DNA of 64,000 nucleotides, taken from NCBI GenBank assembly GCA_034440615.1, contig JAOTOM010004793.1:1-64000 (forward strand), written 5' to 3'. Made by a program: the position numbers and the translations under genes. Source of the DNA: Ashinkailepas kermadecensis. Lineage: Eukaryota; Arthropoda; Thecostraca; Neolepadidae. The notes below the pieces were generated by a model. It made no database searches. It worked only from the letters and a program-made list of their open reading frames with translations, and was not told where the DNA came from. Within the stretch, counting starts at the first letter, position 1, and every line of letters begins with the position of its first letter. This document shows, in pieces, positions 23,490 through 35,504 of the stretch.

Positions 23490-24425
23490 ATGCATGCACA
23501 GGTAGCAGGTGCATCCATCGTCCGCTCACGGTGGCCTCTGCAGTATGCGGCGCCTCTGCGGACTGTGGCACAGGCAGCAGGCGCATCGTCCGCTCACGGT
23601 GTTTGCACGGTGGCAGCATACGGCGCCTCTGCGGACTTGACAAGGCAGCAGGCGATCGTCCGCTCACGGTGTCCTATAGTGCACGGTGGCAGAATACGGC
23701 GCATCTGCGGACTGTAGCACCGGCAGCAGGCGCATCGTCCGCTCACGGTGTCCTATAGTGCACGGTGGCAGCATACGGCGCCTCTGCGGACTGTGGCACA
23801 GGCAGCAGGCGCATCGTCCGCTCACGGTGTCCTATAGTGCACGGTGGCAGCATACGGCGCCTCTGCGGACTGTGGCACAGGCAGCAGGCGCATCGTCCGC
23901 TCACGGTGTCCTATAGTGCACGGTGGCAGAATACGGCGCCTCTGCGGACTGTGGCACAGGCAGCAGGCGCATCGTCCGCTCACGGTGTCCTATAGTGCAC
24001 GGTGGCAGAATACGGCGCCTCTGCGGACTGTGACACAGAGGCGCATCGTCCGTCACGGTGTCCTATAGTGCACGTGGCAGCATACGGCGCCTCTGCGGAC
24101 TGTGGCTGGCACAGGCAGCAGGCGCATCGTCCGCTCACGGTGTCCTATAGTGTACGGTGGCAGCATACGGCGCCTCTGCGGACTGTGGCACAGGCAGCAG
24201 GCGCATCGTCCGCTCACGGTGGCAGCATACGGCGCCTCTGCGGACTGTGGCACAGGCTGCAGGCGCATCGTCCGCTCATGGTACCCTATAGTGCACGGTG
24301 GCAGCATACGGCGCCTCTGCGGACTGTGGCACAGGCAGCAGGCGCATCGTCCGCTCACGGTGTCCTATAGTGCACGGTGGCAGCATACGGCGCCTCTGCG
24401 GACTGTGGCACAGGCAGCTGCTGCA
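23490..24425. repeat. 79-bp minisatellite, about 12 copies
   Basis: GGTGGCAGCATACGGCGCCT, GCGGACTGTGGCACAGGCAG and GCATCGTCCGCTCACGGTG recur, 79 bp apart in the intact units (for example 23686, 23765, 23844). Some units lack the TCCTATAGTGCAC segment. Plus and minus frames are open through several units, as expected for such an array. Confidence 0.95.
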
Positions 24426-25445
24426 GAACGGAAGCAATTGGTCTTTGTCTTTGTTGTTATATTTGGACGTTACCTGTGGTTTTGTTCATCAAGTTAGCAA
24501 AGTACGAACATTTCTGTAAGTAATGGCAGGAGTTTGTATATGAATATGGCCAGCATCGCTAGATGCTTGCTCAGATGAAACCTTTAAGTTACTGATATCG
24601 GTACTACCTTCCGTCCCATTCCTTTATAGTAGGCATTTCATGCGCAATTCTGCGCACAACGTTTCGTTTGCGTTGTGTTGAAGCTGCTAATTGTACAATT
24701 TTATAATGACAGACTTGATAATTGCCAGTGAACTTAAGGTGTTGTCTTTCTAGAGAATAGCAACCATAATACATACAGGCCATTTCTCGCTGTTTAGTCT
24801 CATCGGCTCATAAGTTGGCAGTTTCATATTTGTTTCGCTTGATCTATATGTCAGGATTGGGGTGCATCATTCGTGCGCATTCACATACCGGCTTGAATGG
24901 AGTATCTCACTCCTCTTCTTTGTCATGATTAACAAACCTTGAGCTTAGATCAAGAAGACCTAACCTGATCTACTTTAAAATAATAATGGCATTGCCTTGA
25001 GGCCAGCTTCTTGCACGTAAATGCATCTCAGCTTCCGGTTGGATGGTGGCTAGAAATTTAGAGCAAAACGTGATGGTTTCAGTTTCCAAGTATACATTGA
25101 TGTGTTGACATTGTGGTTGCCGACAAATGTGACAAGTACAGGGTAATTGTCTCTATTGCTTGTGGTCACTGGTCTTGTCCACAGCAGTGGAAATTGGTAT
25201 GCTATGCCGTAAAATATACATTGTATGGTATGTTGCGAGTGCTACACCAGTCAAGACATGGTCTTGTCAGCACAAACTCAATCAAAATACTGCTGCTGCC
25301 ATACAACACTCAAAGCTACTCCTCCCCCACCCTCAAATGGCTCCACAGGGTGGCGTTATCCTGAGAAGCCTCCACCTACGCTTGTGGTCGTCTGCATACC
25401 ATTTTCTTTGAAGTGGGAACATTTTTGTTTTTAAAAAAGTTTCAT
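24426..25445. other. intronic, no feature recognised
   Basis: Unique sequence. Three overlapping frames are open at 25113-25434, but none has a domain, clear splice signals or coding-like codon use. Confidence 0.4.
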
Positions 25446-26605
25446 GATGGAGGTAGATCGGTAGCGCGGCGGTCCAGCTCTGATGAGCCTTAGTCGGCGG
25501 CGGTCCAGCGCTGATGAACCTTGGCCGGCGGCGGTCCAGCGCTGATGGAGCTTAGTCGGCGGCGGTCCAGCGCTGATGAGCCTTAGTCGACGGCGGTCTA
25601 GCGCTGATGAGCCTTAGCCGGCGGCGGTCCAGCGCTGATGAGCGCTGGACGTCGGCGGCGGTCGTGGCGTGGAGCTTAGTTGGTGGCGGTCCAGCGCTGA
25701 TGAGCGCTGGACGTCGGCGGACGAGCGCGCGTCGGCGGCGGTCCAGCGCCGATGAGCCTTAGCTGGCGGCGGTCCAGCGCTGATGAGCCTTCGTCGGCGG
25801 CGGTCCAGCGCTGATGAGCCTTAGTCGGTGGCGATTCAGCGCTGATGAGCCTTAGCCGGCGGCGGTACAGCGCTGATGAGCCTTCGTCGGCGGCGGTCCA
25901 GCGCTGATGAGCCTTAGTCGGTGGCGATTCAGCGCTGATGAGCCTTAGCCGGCGGCGGTACAGCGCTGATGAGCGCTGGACGTCGGCGGACGAGCGCGCG
26001 TCGGCGGCGGTCCAGCGCCGATGAGCCTTAGCTGGCGGCGGTCCAGCGCTGATGAGCCTTCGTCGGCGGCGGTCCAGCGCTGATGAGCCTTAGTCGGTGG
26101 CGATTCAGCGCTGATGAGCCTTAGCCGGCGGCGGTACAGCGCTGATGGAGCTTAGTTGGTGGCGGTCTAGCGCTGATGAGCCTTAGTCGGTGGCGATCCA
26201 GCGCTGGTGAGCCTTAGTCGACGGCGGTCCAGCGCTGATGAGCCTTCGCCGGCGGCGGTCCAGCGCTGATGAGCGCTGGACGTCGGCGGCGGTCGTGGCG
26301 TGGAGCTTAGTTGGTGGCGGTCCAGCGCTGATGAGCGCTGGACGTCGGCGGCGGTCGTGGCGTGGAGCTTAGTTGGTGGCGGTCCAGCGCTGATGAGCGC
26401 TGGACGTCGGCGACGTCGAGCCGCCGACGCGGCTTGACGTCGGCGGACGAGCGCGCGTCGGCGGCGGTCCAGCGCTGATGAGCCTTAGTCGGCGGCGATC
26501 CAGCGCTGATGAGCCTTAGTCGACGGCGGTCCAGCGCCGATGAAGCTTAGCCGGCGGCGGTCCAGCGCTGATCAGCCTAAGTCGGTGGCGATCCAGCCGG
26601 CTTTG
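25446..26605. repeat. 31-bp GC-rich minisatellite with higher-order structure
   Basis: The basic unit carries GGCGGCGGTCCAGCGCTGAT and GAGCCTTAGTC, about 31 bp, roughly 36 copies. Blocks of several variant units repeat as a group, for example the series from GAGCGCTGGACGTCGGCGGA near 25702 recurs near 25972. The AGCGCT core and the GCGCTGATGAGCGC variant are self-complementary. Confidence 0.95.
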
Positions 26606-27243
26606 GCTTTAGGACGACCAGCCAGGCCAGGCTACGTATTACGTCATGGTACCACGTCGTGACCTGCGCGCCAGGAACCGTGCAGTGTCAGTTCCTGACC
26701 ATACATGACATTGAAGGGATGCATGCGGCACATACTGAGCGAGATAGCTGTGGGCCAAATGGACCGTAACACAGCGTACTACATATGCTAACTCGATGAT
26801 TCGGCACAGCTACGTTGCAGTTTGAGACACGTACACCATATCACGGGAGTTGATTTCTGAATATTATTTGGGGGTGGCACATGTGCCAAAACTGAAGCCA
26901 CTATTTGCGCAATCGGACTCTCCTTCCGATTAGCGGCGTAACGTCAGACTCGCATAGCAGTGCATAGCAACATTCACACTCGTTTGCCAAGTCTTGAAGC
27001 AATGTGAACCTCCCTGTAACATCCGGTCATTGTGTAGCCATACGTGTCCTTGTCTTTCATATGGCTACTCTTTAAGCGCGTGTCTCCTGATTATCCGTGT
27101 GATCGTTGTGTAACTACGAGCTACCTGGCTCCACTAGACCTGTGGTCGGTGTATGCCCACGACCCACCTGGTTCCATTACCCGTGTGGTCGGTGTATAAC
27201 GGCGAGCCCATTACATTACATTACCTGGCCTGCTCCATTACAG
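26606..27243. other. end of the last proposed intron
   Basis: Unique sequence leading to a TTACATTACATTACC stretch and the CTGCTCCATTACAG acceptor at 27243. Nothing else recognised. Confidence 0.4.
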
Positions 27244-27380
27244 CTCGGGAGGCCAGGTCAGGCGACGCTGGTCCGCCATCGCAGTCCTACAAGTCGCAGG
27301 TATCCAGCGGCTGTGTGTCCGGCCACGCACTGCGACAACTGCCAGACGTGTCTCACAAGACTCGCGAGAACAAGACGTGA
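27244..27380 (+). CDS. probable last exon of the GPCR, C-terminal tail
   Basis: The acceptor CTGCTCCATTACAG ends at 27243. The first two bases (CT) join the T left by the TM7 exon to give a Ser codon, so the phase fits. The frame then reads REARSGDAGPPSQSYKSQV, continues SSGCVSGHALRQLPDVSH and ends KTRENKT at a TGA (27378-27380). The segment is hydrophilic and rich in Ser and Thr, as GPCR tails are when they carry phosphorylation sites, and codons favour C or G in third position. No family motif proves it; support comes from phase, composition and position. A possible donor (CAG|GTATCC at 27299) lies inside. A minisatellite begins 25 bp after the stop. Confidence 0.5.
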
Positions 27381-27404
27381 ACGAGCTCGAAGCAGTAGCC
27401 CAGC

Positions 27405-28085
27405 TCGTAACGCCGGCTGGGGGTGAGAGCTCGGAGCGGCGGCCGGGGGTGAGCTCGGAGCGGTGGTCGGGGGTGAGCTCGGAGCGCCGGCTGAGGTGAG
27501 ATCGGAGCGGTGGTCGGGGGTGAGTTTGGAGCGGTGGTCGGGGGTGAGCTCGGAACGCCGGCTGAGGTGAGATCGGAGCGGTGGTCGGGGGTGAGTTTGG
27601 AGCGGCGGTCGGGGGTGAGCTCGGAGCGCCGGCTGAGGTGAGATCGGAGCGGTGGTCGGGGGTGAGCTTGGAGCGGTGGTCGGGGTGAGCTCGGAGTGAC
27701 GGTCGGGGGTGAGCTCGGAGCGGTGGTCGGGGGTGAGATCGGAGCGATGGTAGGGGGTGAGCTCGGAGCGGTGATCGGGGTGAGCTCGGAGCGGTGGTCG
27801 GGGTGAGCTCGGGTGACGGTCGGGGGTGAGCTCGGAGCGGTGGTCGGGGGTGAGCTTGAAGCGGTGGTCGGGGTGAGCTCGGAGTGACGGTCGGGGGTGA
27901 GCTCGGAGCGGTGGTCGGGGGTGAGATCGGAGCGATGGTCGGGGGTGAGCTCGGAGCGATGATCGGGGTGAGCTCGGAGCGGTGGTCGGGTGAGCTCGGA
28001 GCGGTGGTCGGGGGTGAGATCGGAGCGGTGGTCGGGGGTGAGCTCGGAGCGGTGGTCGGGGTGAGTTCGGAGCGGTGGCCGGGAT
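27405..28085. repeat. 24-bp GC-rich minisatellite, about 28 copies
   Basis: Units of GTGAGCTCGGAGCGGTGGTC with GGGG recur with small indels. Because 24 is divisible by three, a long minus-strand frame (27258-28223) is open; I treat it as an artefact. If the tail exon is right, this array is in the 3' UTR or just after the gene. Confidence 0.95.
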
Positions 28086-29046
28086 TCTGTTGTTGAGACG
28101 TCGTGATGCTACTCCGACTCCGATTTGACGTTCGTCAAGCAAACGGCGGATCCGGTGCAGTCTGGGTCGGGACAAGACAGCCCGAGCCTGAGCCGTGCTG
28201 GTGGACCGACATACACAAAACATTCATAATCGTGAGTGTGACGTCATAACGTTCGTCACACGCGGACCGAGGTGGGCATCCTTGGGTGGATCTGGAGTCA
28301 GGTAAACACTGGATACGCGCTACGCGTGCGATTGTTAAACGTGAGGTAGACATGCTCGACTTCCACGAACGGGGTCTGGCACGAACCCTTCTCCGAGCCA
28401 CGCCAGGCGTAGACTATGCACCAGTGTCTGCTGTCGGTATGTGGCCGTGATTGGGGAGGGGTGACGGGTGACGGGGAGGGGCCTCTGCTACCGGGTATAT
28501 TGTCCTCACACTGTGTGAGTCCGCAGATGGACACCGCTGGTCATAGCCGACCCGGAGAGCACTCAGCGGCGCTGGCGGTGAATGTAGTACTCGTTGAGTA
28601 TTGCCAGTAGTATTTGTAGACCTGCGAGTGACGTACATCAGCTGTATTTGTGGGCGGCGCCTGATATGCTGGTGGCCACCATTGGGGAGCTTTTCACGCT
28701 GCCGGAATGGTTATGAACTGCCTGAGCCAATCATGAACAGCTTTGGGAGCCGTGTGTGCGGGCGTGAAAAATTAATATCACGCCTACAGACCCTAGCTTC
28801 TTGGAAGTGTAGATATAGTGCATGTCAGTAATATTGCATATGTACCGTGCAAGTAAGTTGTGCTTATTTTATGTGTTTGAACATCCACTCCGCTTCTAAA
28901 TGTATATGCCTGATGCTACTTCAGCCAAACAAAATGGATAATCCGCGCGATCTTGAGCTTAACTGTGGATGTTACCATGTTTTTTCAACCGATGCTCGCA
29001 AAATTGTGTACAATGTAATGATACAAAGCATTTTTTTTTCTAGACT
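28086..29046. other. no gene recognised
   Basis: Several short frames on both strands overlap at 28135-28831, none with a domain. I see no polyadenylation signal (AATAAA) close to the proposed stop. Confidence 0.4.
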
Positions 29047-29250
29047 GCTTGTGCGTATATGCCGAGCTTTATCGGTCGCTGTTCGCCGTGGATCATCTAG
29101 TGTGTATATGCAGAGCATTGGCTCTCGCCGTTCGTCGTGAATCGCCTTGTGTGTATGTGCAGAGCTTTAACTGTCGCTATTCACCGTAGATCACCCTGTG
29201 TGTATATGCAGGGCTTTAGCGGTCGACATTCGCCGTGGTTCACCTTGAAC
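29047..29250. repeat. old, diverged tandem repeat of about 49 bp, 4 copies
   Basis: GTGTGTATATGCAG-like starts at 29050, 29100, 29149 and 29199 are each followed by a TTTA..GGTCGC..TTCGCCGTGG-like part. Copies differ at many sites, so this array is older than most others here. Confidence 0.75.
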
Positions 29251-30029
29251 CGATGTTGTGGCTTGTGTCCGGGCGTATCCTGTGGTCTAGTGCCTGCAAA
29301 CCTGATGTGCCACTGTGACTGCATTCTCGTCAGGAAAATACAATATTACGCATCAACAATTCTTCCATAGTAGCCTTCTCATTTTCTGCACCACGTGTAT
29401 TTCGCCGTTTCGTATTTCACCCCATGGGGGCACCGAAGAAATATCAAAGCTTCGCAGGCCATGGTGTCCCGATGGTAAATCAAGGTGCCCCTGACGAAGA
29501 GCAAGCGAAGTCTAGGTCATTTCCCTCACGCAGCCTTATATGGAACTTTTCCATTTCAATTTCCCACCTGACAGGTTATAATACTATGAACTGAGAAAGC
29601 ATGGTGCCCTTCCGAAGCCTTCAAATGTCCCCTTGACGGGAAACTGTAACCTTCTGCTAGCTCAGGTTGTCAACTGGTCGGTAAGTTAGGGGCTGGGAAA
29701 TGTCAGGAATGTCCAACATAGCTCGAAACACGTTTCTACGAATTAGAACGCCCGTGCTACTCCTCAAAGTGTCCCTTGTTTGCGCTACAGCCTTTCTCGT
29801 AGTAAGTGTCACGACTTAGATACGACATGAGCAGGTTACGTTGCCAGCAATGGTTAGGTCTCCTTCGGACTTACTCTACCCAAAAGTATGGGTGCACTTC
29901 TGCACAATGCTCGCAAGACGTCCTCTTTCCAGCTATGTGTTCATTTCCGGGATTTCGGGTACCCTTTTGTCGAGGTGTCCTTCAGTGAAAATTCGAAAAA
30001 CGTGCACTGCACCAACGGCTTGAGGGTAG
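29251..30029. other. no gene recognised
   Basis: Unique sequence. No domain, element end or RNA signature seen. Confidence 0.4.
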
Positions 30030-30832
30030 AAGAGGCTCAGATGGTAGTGCCGGTCAGCTACGGGTAGCTGGAGAGGCCCAGATAGTAGTGCCGGTCAGCT
30101 ACGGGCAGCTGGATAGGCCCAGATAGTAGTGCCGGTCAGTTACGGGCAGCTGCAGGGGTCCAGATGGTAGTGCCGGTCAGTTACGGGCAGCTGGAGAGGC
30201 TCAGATAGTAGTGCCGGTCAGCTACGGGCAGCTGGAGAGGCCCAGATAATAGTGCCGGTCAGCTACGGGCAGCTGGAGAGGCCCAGATAGTAGTGCCGAT
30301 CAGCTACGGGCAGCTGGATAGGCCCAGATAGTAGTGCCGGTCAGCTACGTGCAGCTGGATAGGTCCAGATAGTAGTGCCGGTCAGCCACGGGCAGCTGGA
30401 AGGGCTCAGATGGTAATACCGGTCAACCACGGACAGCTGGAGGAGCCCAGATGGTAGTGCCGGTCAGCTACGGGCAGCTGGATAGGCCCAGATAGTTGTG
30501 CCGGTCAGCTACGGGCAGCTGGAGGGGCCCAGATGGTAGTGCCGGTCAGCTACGGGCAGCTGGAGAAGCCCAGATAGTAGTGCCGGTCAGCTACGGGCAG
30601 CTGGAGGGGCCCAGATAGTAGTGCCGGTCAGCTACGGGCAGCTGGAGGAGCCCAGATAGTAGTGCCGGTCAGCTACGGGCAGCTGGAGGAGCCCAGATAG
30701 TAGTGCCGGTCAGCTACGGGCAGCTGGAGGGGCCCAGATAGTAGTGCCGGTCAGCTACGGGCAGCTGGAGGGGCCCAGATAGTAGTGCCGGTCAGCTACG
30801 GGCAGCTGGAGGGGCTCAGACAGCAGTGCCGG
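30030..30832. repeat. 41-bp minisatellite, about 19 copies
   Basis: GTGCCGGTCAGCTACGGGCA, GCTGGA and GGCCCAGATAGTA recur every 41 bp. The units alternate GAGAGG, GATAGG, GAGGGG and GAGGAG before CCCAGAT. Confidence 0.95.
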
Positions 30833-32182
30833 ATCAGCTGCAGGAAGTTAGTGCGAAACTGGCCCAGGACAGTCCATTCTTGGGTCATTTCGGCACACGG
30901 CTTACTCTGGACAGCTGCTAATCCTGACGTACTGTTAGCACATGACGCGCGATGTGTGCACACGCTGCAGACAATGTGTATCATGTACTCGTGTGAAGTG
31001 GCCGACGCGCCCCGACGGCAGGCGATTAGCAGTGCGCCTGTTGCGGGCGAGCAATTTGTCGGCCGATTTCCTGGATCCCACATCGTGCACGACGGATGGC
31101 AACCGCTACTTCCCGGCTATGTGTGGCCTGTTCATTAAGTATTCAACGTGTTACAGTCTACGATAATACCGGCCAAAGTGTAACAGTCACTCGGGCTGAT
31201 TGCATTGCTGACCTGGAGTTCCATTTTTCGGTTTCCAAACAGCGTGTCCTGGTCTGTTAGAAGAGACCACGTGCGCAGTTTGAGTCAGACCTGCACACGG
31301 GTTTGTGCGTCAAGCTGGATATTAAAACGCTGCACATGTCTGGATGCATACGGACCTCAGTGGGATTGAGAAACCAAGCGGTTTAATCGGACACCATGCG
31401 ACTGTCTGACATTCCAATTGTTGGTGATGCCTAACATGCCTGGAACCGATGACCCACAGTCGCATGTTCATGTTCATGCATGTCTCATTACGAGCACCTC
31501 TTTCTGATATGCTTCAACTACATGAACAAGGCAGCCTCAGAGTTCAACTCTTCCAAATATGATTTTCTGCATGAATTATAGAATGTTTTCATTACCTTTT
31601 GCTGCTCCAAATGCCTGGAATATAATAATCTGCTCTCACTTGCGTAGAACTGAATATGTACCCAGAAATAAAGTAATTTTGAATAAAAAAGCATGCCAGG
31701 CAATACGTTAATATAAAATATGAACTTCTGCAATGAATGTCAGTAACTCTACAATGAGTCAGGCATGATTGTCTGTTTCCTTTATTCTGTTCTTTTCTTG
31801 TTTTGTATCGGTGTTCCTGTCTTCTTTTTTCTTGATACTCTTTGAGGGTAGTAATATTGTAGGAGAGAAAATGCAAGATTATGGATTGTATAATAGCAAG
31901 TTCCCCATTAATACCCAAGCACAGTCTTCCCTGGAGCCCTGGACGACGTTACTAGCTTCGCTATTTGTCTGAGCGGACTTGATAAAATATTTTTACTAAT
32001 ACATAGTGGCTGCATCTGTCCAGTAAGAAACACGAGCGGGGAGTGGTGTGGCCTATTTTTACTTGCTTCACCAGTACCTACATACTTCTCATCCCTGGAA
32101 TTTAACGTAATTAGGTATAAATAAAAGGAGCAATCTTTTTCAAAGGTTCATTATATCATAGCATGCATGTACCAGGCCTAGG
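30833..32182. other. no gene recognised
   Basis: The GC-rich part 30833-31166 is open in three frames on both strands. One frame has CTRCRQCVSC, but no further zinc-binding pattern or homologous context. The rest (31167-32182) is AT-rich and featureless to my reading. Confidence 0.4.
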
Positions 32183-32638
32183 CAATAGCAATCAGCTGCT
32201 GGGGTGTCGATTAGCTACATATATGACGCATGTGGCGATTGTGATCGATATCAGTTTTTATCTGTGCGCACGCAAAGTTCACCAATTACAGTGCAGAATT
32301 GTTGTGACAATAGAAGGAATAGCTTTCATGAAACGCAACTCCATACAACACAGATGTATTTATATTCACATGCAAATCCGTCCCACGGGAGATTGCCTGG
32401 CGTGGTAGCACGTGCGCCCTATATAATTTTATGCTGGTGAATTTGCCTAAAGCAAACTCGTCGATTGATCCATGGGTTTCAAAGCCGCTTTGGCGAAAGC
32501 TAATTAGCTATTGCCACAAAAATGCTGCATTTAAATTGGTTCAATTGGTACGCGCGCAAATGCAAAGCTGATATCGATCACAATCGTCACACGCGTCATA
32601 TATGTAGCTAAACGACACCCCAGCAGCTGACGTTATTG
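32183..32638. mobile_element. MITE with long terminal inverted repeats, about 456 bp
   Basis: The left arm contains CAGCTGCTGGGGTGTCG, TTAGCTACATATATGACGC and CGATTGTGATCGATATCAG. The same blocks occur in reverse complement at 32555-32638. Matching continues inward with gaps for about 100 bp. The short AT-rich interior encodes nothing. A target-site duplication is not evident, so the superfamily is undetermined. Confidence 0.85.
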
Positions 32639-33584
32639 TCCAACCTGACTCGATAGGCATTGACATGTACAACGATGAAGACATTAGTAATACAGGATGT
32701 GGACAAAAGCATGCGGCTTCATTCTGAGCGATCTTCCAAAGCCAAAAACAATGAAACAGCGAAACAAACTGATCCACCAACATCGGGAACGCGCCGACCC
32801 CGCCCATAGTTCAGGGAACAGGCAAAATGATAACACATGCCGACCTATCGTGCGCAGTATCACAGGCCACTCGCCGTATGAGCTCGTGTCTGGTGCACAG
32901 CCACGTGAGCCTGTCGTTAGCGAGTGTGATGGGCCGGACACACTGACGTGGCAGACTTACAGCGAACACCCAGACAACACCGGTCTGGAGTCCTGTCGCC
33001 GCGCAGCCACACACTCGGCAGACTAAGACGGTCTCCAGGTCGCGCAGAGGCCGGTCGAGTGATCGTTCGAGAGCGGGATTCTGTGATGCGCAGTATGTAC
33101 ACGTGGTGGTCGTGATCGAACGAAAAAGCCACTTGACAGGTCCCGGGGCTCGTGCGCCATTGTTGGTGTGCGGCGGCCAAACTGTGCGGTCCGATGTGGA
33201 CGCAAACAGAAGTTGGCGCGTGGCTGTTACCTGAAAAGGCTGATGATTTGACTGTTGGAGATGTAAGCGCGTGTAAAGCGGTGACTTCATGCAGGAAGCT
33301 TTTCTGAAGCGACAAGCTGTCATGCAAGCTATGGTGCGGTTCACCGTTTTACCCGCACTCCCCCTCCCCTCCCTGCAATGTTGCAGAATGCAAAAATATC
33401 GGTATTTATGCTTTAAATAATTATATGTGGTCAGACACGATGTTAAGAGAGATAAGCTCTTTGCTCTTAGTGTTTAGTCGTGATAATTAACGATGTAGCA
33501 TTAATCAAATGCGTCTGCAATTATCCTAGGCCAGCTGCTAACGTGGACATATGTGATCTTCAGACACACCTGAAGGTTACATAG
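32639..33584. other. GC-rich region with several overlapping open frames, unassigned
   Basis: Between 32690 and 33345 one plus frame (109 codons) and two minus frames (177 and 136 codons) overlap. None has a domain I know, a signal peptide or membrane segments, and they cannot all be coding. From 33346 to 33584 the sequence is AT-rich. I list it because the stop-free length is not explained by a tandem repeat. Confidence 0.25.
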
Positions 33585-34680
33585 TCTGTCAAAACCCATC
33601 GTCAGACACACGTGCTACCTTCTGTCAAACCTCACGCCGTGTCACATATCCACCGTTCCTTCCCGCGCCGTGTGACACACATGCTATCGTAGACACATGC
33701 TACCTTCTGTCGGACATATAACAATAGACATGTGCTACCTTCTGTCAAAGCCCCCCCCGCCGTGTGTGACACACATGCTATCGTCAGACACACGTGCTAC
33801 CTTCTGTCAAAGCCCCCACGCCGTGTGACACACATGCTATCGTCAGACACACGTGTTACCTTCTGTCAAAGCCCCCACGCCGTGTGACACACATGCTATC
33901 GTCAGACACACGTGCTACCTTCTGTCAAACCCTCACGCCGTGTGACACACATGCTATCGTCAGACACACGTGCTACCTTCTGTCAAAGCCCCCACGCCGT
34001 GTGACACACATGCTATCGTCAGACACACGTGCTACCTTCTGTCAAACCCTCACGCCGTGTGACACACATGCTATCGTCAGACACACGTGCTACCTTCTGT
34101 CAAACCCTCACGCCGTGTGACACATGCTATCGTCAGACACACGTGCTACCTTCTGTCAAACCCCCACGCCGTGTGACACACATGCTATCGTCAGACACAC
34201 GTGCTACCTTCTGTCAAACCCTCACGCCGTGTGACACACATGCTATCGTCAGACACACGTGCTACCTTCTGTCAAAGCCCCCACGCCGTGTGACACACAT
34301 GCTATCGTCAGACACACGTGCTACCTTCTGTCAAACCCTCACGCCGTGTGACACACATGCTATCGTCAGACACACGTGCTACCTTCTGTCAAAGCCCTCA
34401 CGCCGTGTGAACATGTATCGTCAGACAGTATTCTGTCAAACCCCCACGCTCTATCGTCAGACACACGTGCTACCTTCTGTCAAACCCCCACGCCGTGTGA
34501 CACACATGCTATCGTCAGACACACGTGCTACCTTCTGTCAAACCCTCACGCCGTGTGACACACATGCTATCGTCAGACACACGTGCTACCTTCTGTCAAA
34601 GCCCCACGCCGTGTGACACACATGCTGTCGTCAGACACACGTGCTACCTTCTGTCAAAGCCCCACGCCGTGTGACATACA
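33585..34680. repeat. 59-bp minisatellite, about 18 copies
   Basis: CGTCAGACACACGTGCTACC, TTCTGTCAAA and CACGCCGTGTGACACACATG recur 59 bp apart (for example 33841 and 33900). Units differ at AAAGCCCCCAC versus AAACCCTCAC and alternate partly. Each contains CACGTG. The GACACACGTGCYACCTTCT part is shared with the foldback arms at 35505-35925. Confidence 0.95.
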
Positions 34681-35504
34681 CATGGCATATTTATCACCGC
34701 CCGGTGATGCTGATGATGATTAATTGATGTTTAGGAGCACGTCGACAACAAGGTCATGTTGTGCCCGTCACCATGGTTACCGGTGATCTAAAGTGATGTC
34801 CATCTCGTTAGATATTGATTCTCAAGGAGGAGGATATATCAAATCACAGCCTCCTCGGTCGAGGAATGCAAAGTACCGTACACCACGACCTCCGTACACC
34901 GTACGTACGTCGGTACACCCTAACTACTGCACGCCACGACCTCCGGGTCGTCACCCATCAGCACACGCAAGGAGTCGGTGTTCGCTCTTCCAAAACACTG
35001 GCGGCTCAAGCGTTCCAGCGATGAACGCGCTGGCATGACATGACGTACAGTAAGCAGGGCAGAACAACATGGACATAATGATCGGTCACCACCGGTCAGA
35101 ATGTAGCTATGTGTGGCTGGGGTAAATGCTATAGTCAGACGGCAGAGCGTAGCTTCCTCCCGTCGGCCGACCCGACGATAGGACCACCCCGTAGTCCTAA
35201 TGTCGGTTTCAGGACTCCTCATTCTACACTCCGAGTTCCGGACTCGTTGCCACTCTGATATCGCATACACGATGACATAGAGGGATATAGGTCCCTTGGA
35301 GGGGTGATAAGGAAACGACGCGGCCACTATTGATAGCGGTTTGCACAGCCATGTCAGCCGCTTCTTTCACATTTGACCAGACGTGACTGGAAATCCAGCA
35401 AAAGACAGCGGTCTCACCGATTCTATTTAGAACTCACAACTCGTACAATGTTGCAAGCAAGTCAGTTATCCTGGTTGAACGATTGCATTGCTAAGAAGCT
35501 GCTC
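34681..35504. other. no gene recognised
   Basis: Contains a short GTACACC/CGTACG-rich patch at 34870-34925 and overlapping short frames without domains. Confidence 0.4.

Noticed and set aside
27258..28223. 321-codon minus-strand protein rich in Pro, Arg and His
   Set aside because: Encoded by the 24-bp array; no non-repetitive domain.
30942..31166. Zinc-binding motif (CTRCRQCVSC) of an integrase or nucleocapsid
   Set aside because: Spacing does not match a CCHC knuckle or HHCC integrase motif, and no other retroelement domain is near.
32697..32806. Candidate GPCR tail exon (Ser-rich frame after ATACAG)
   Set aside because: With the T left by the TM7 exon the first codon would be TGA; other acceptors are not visible. 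The exon at 27244 fits better.
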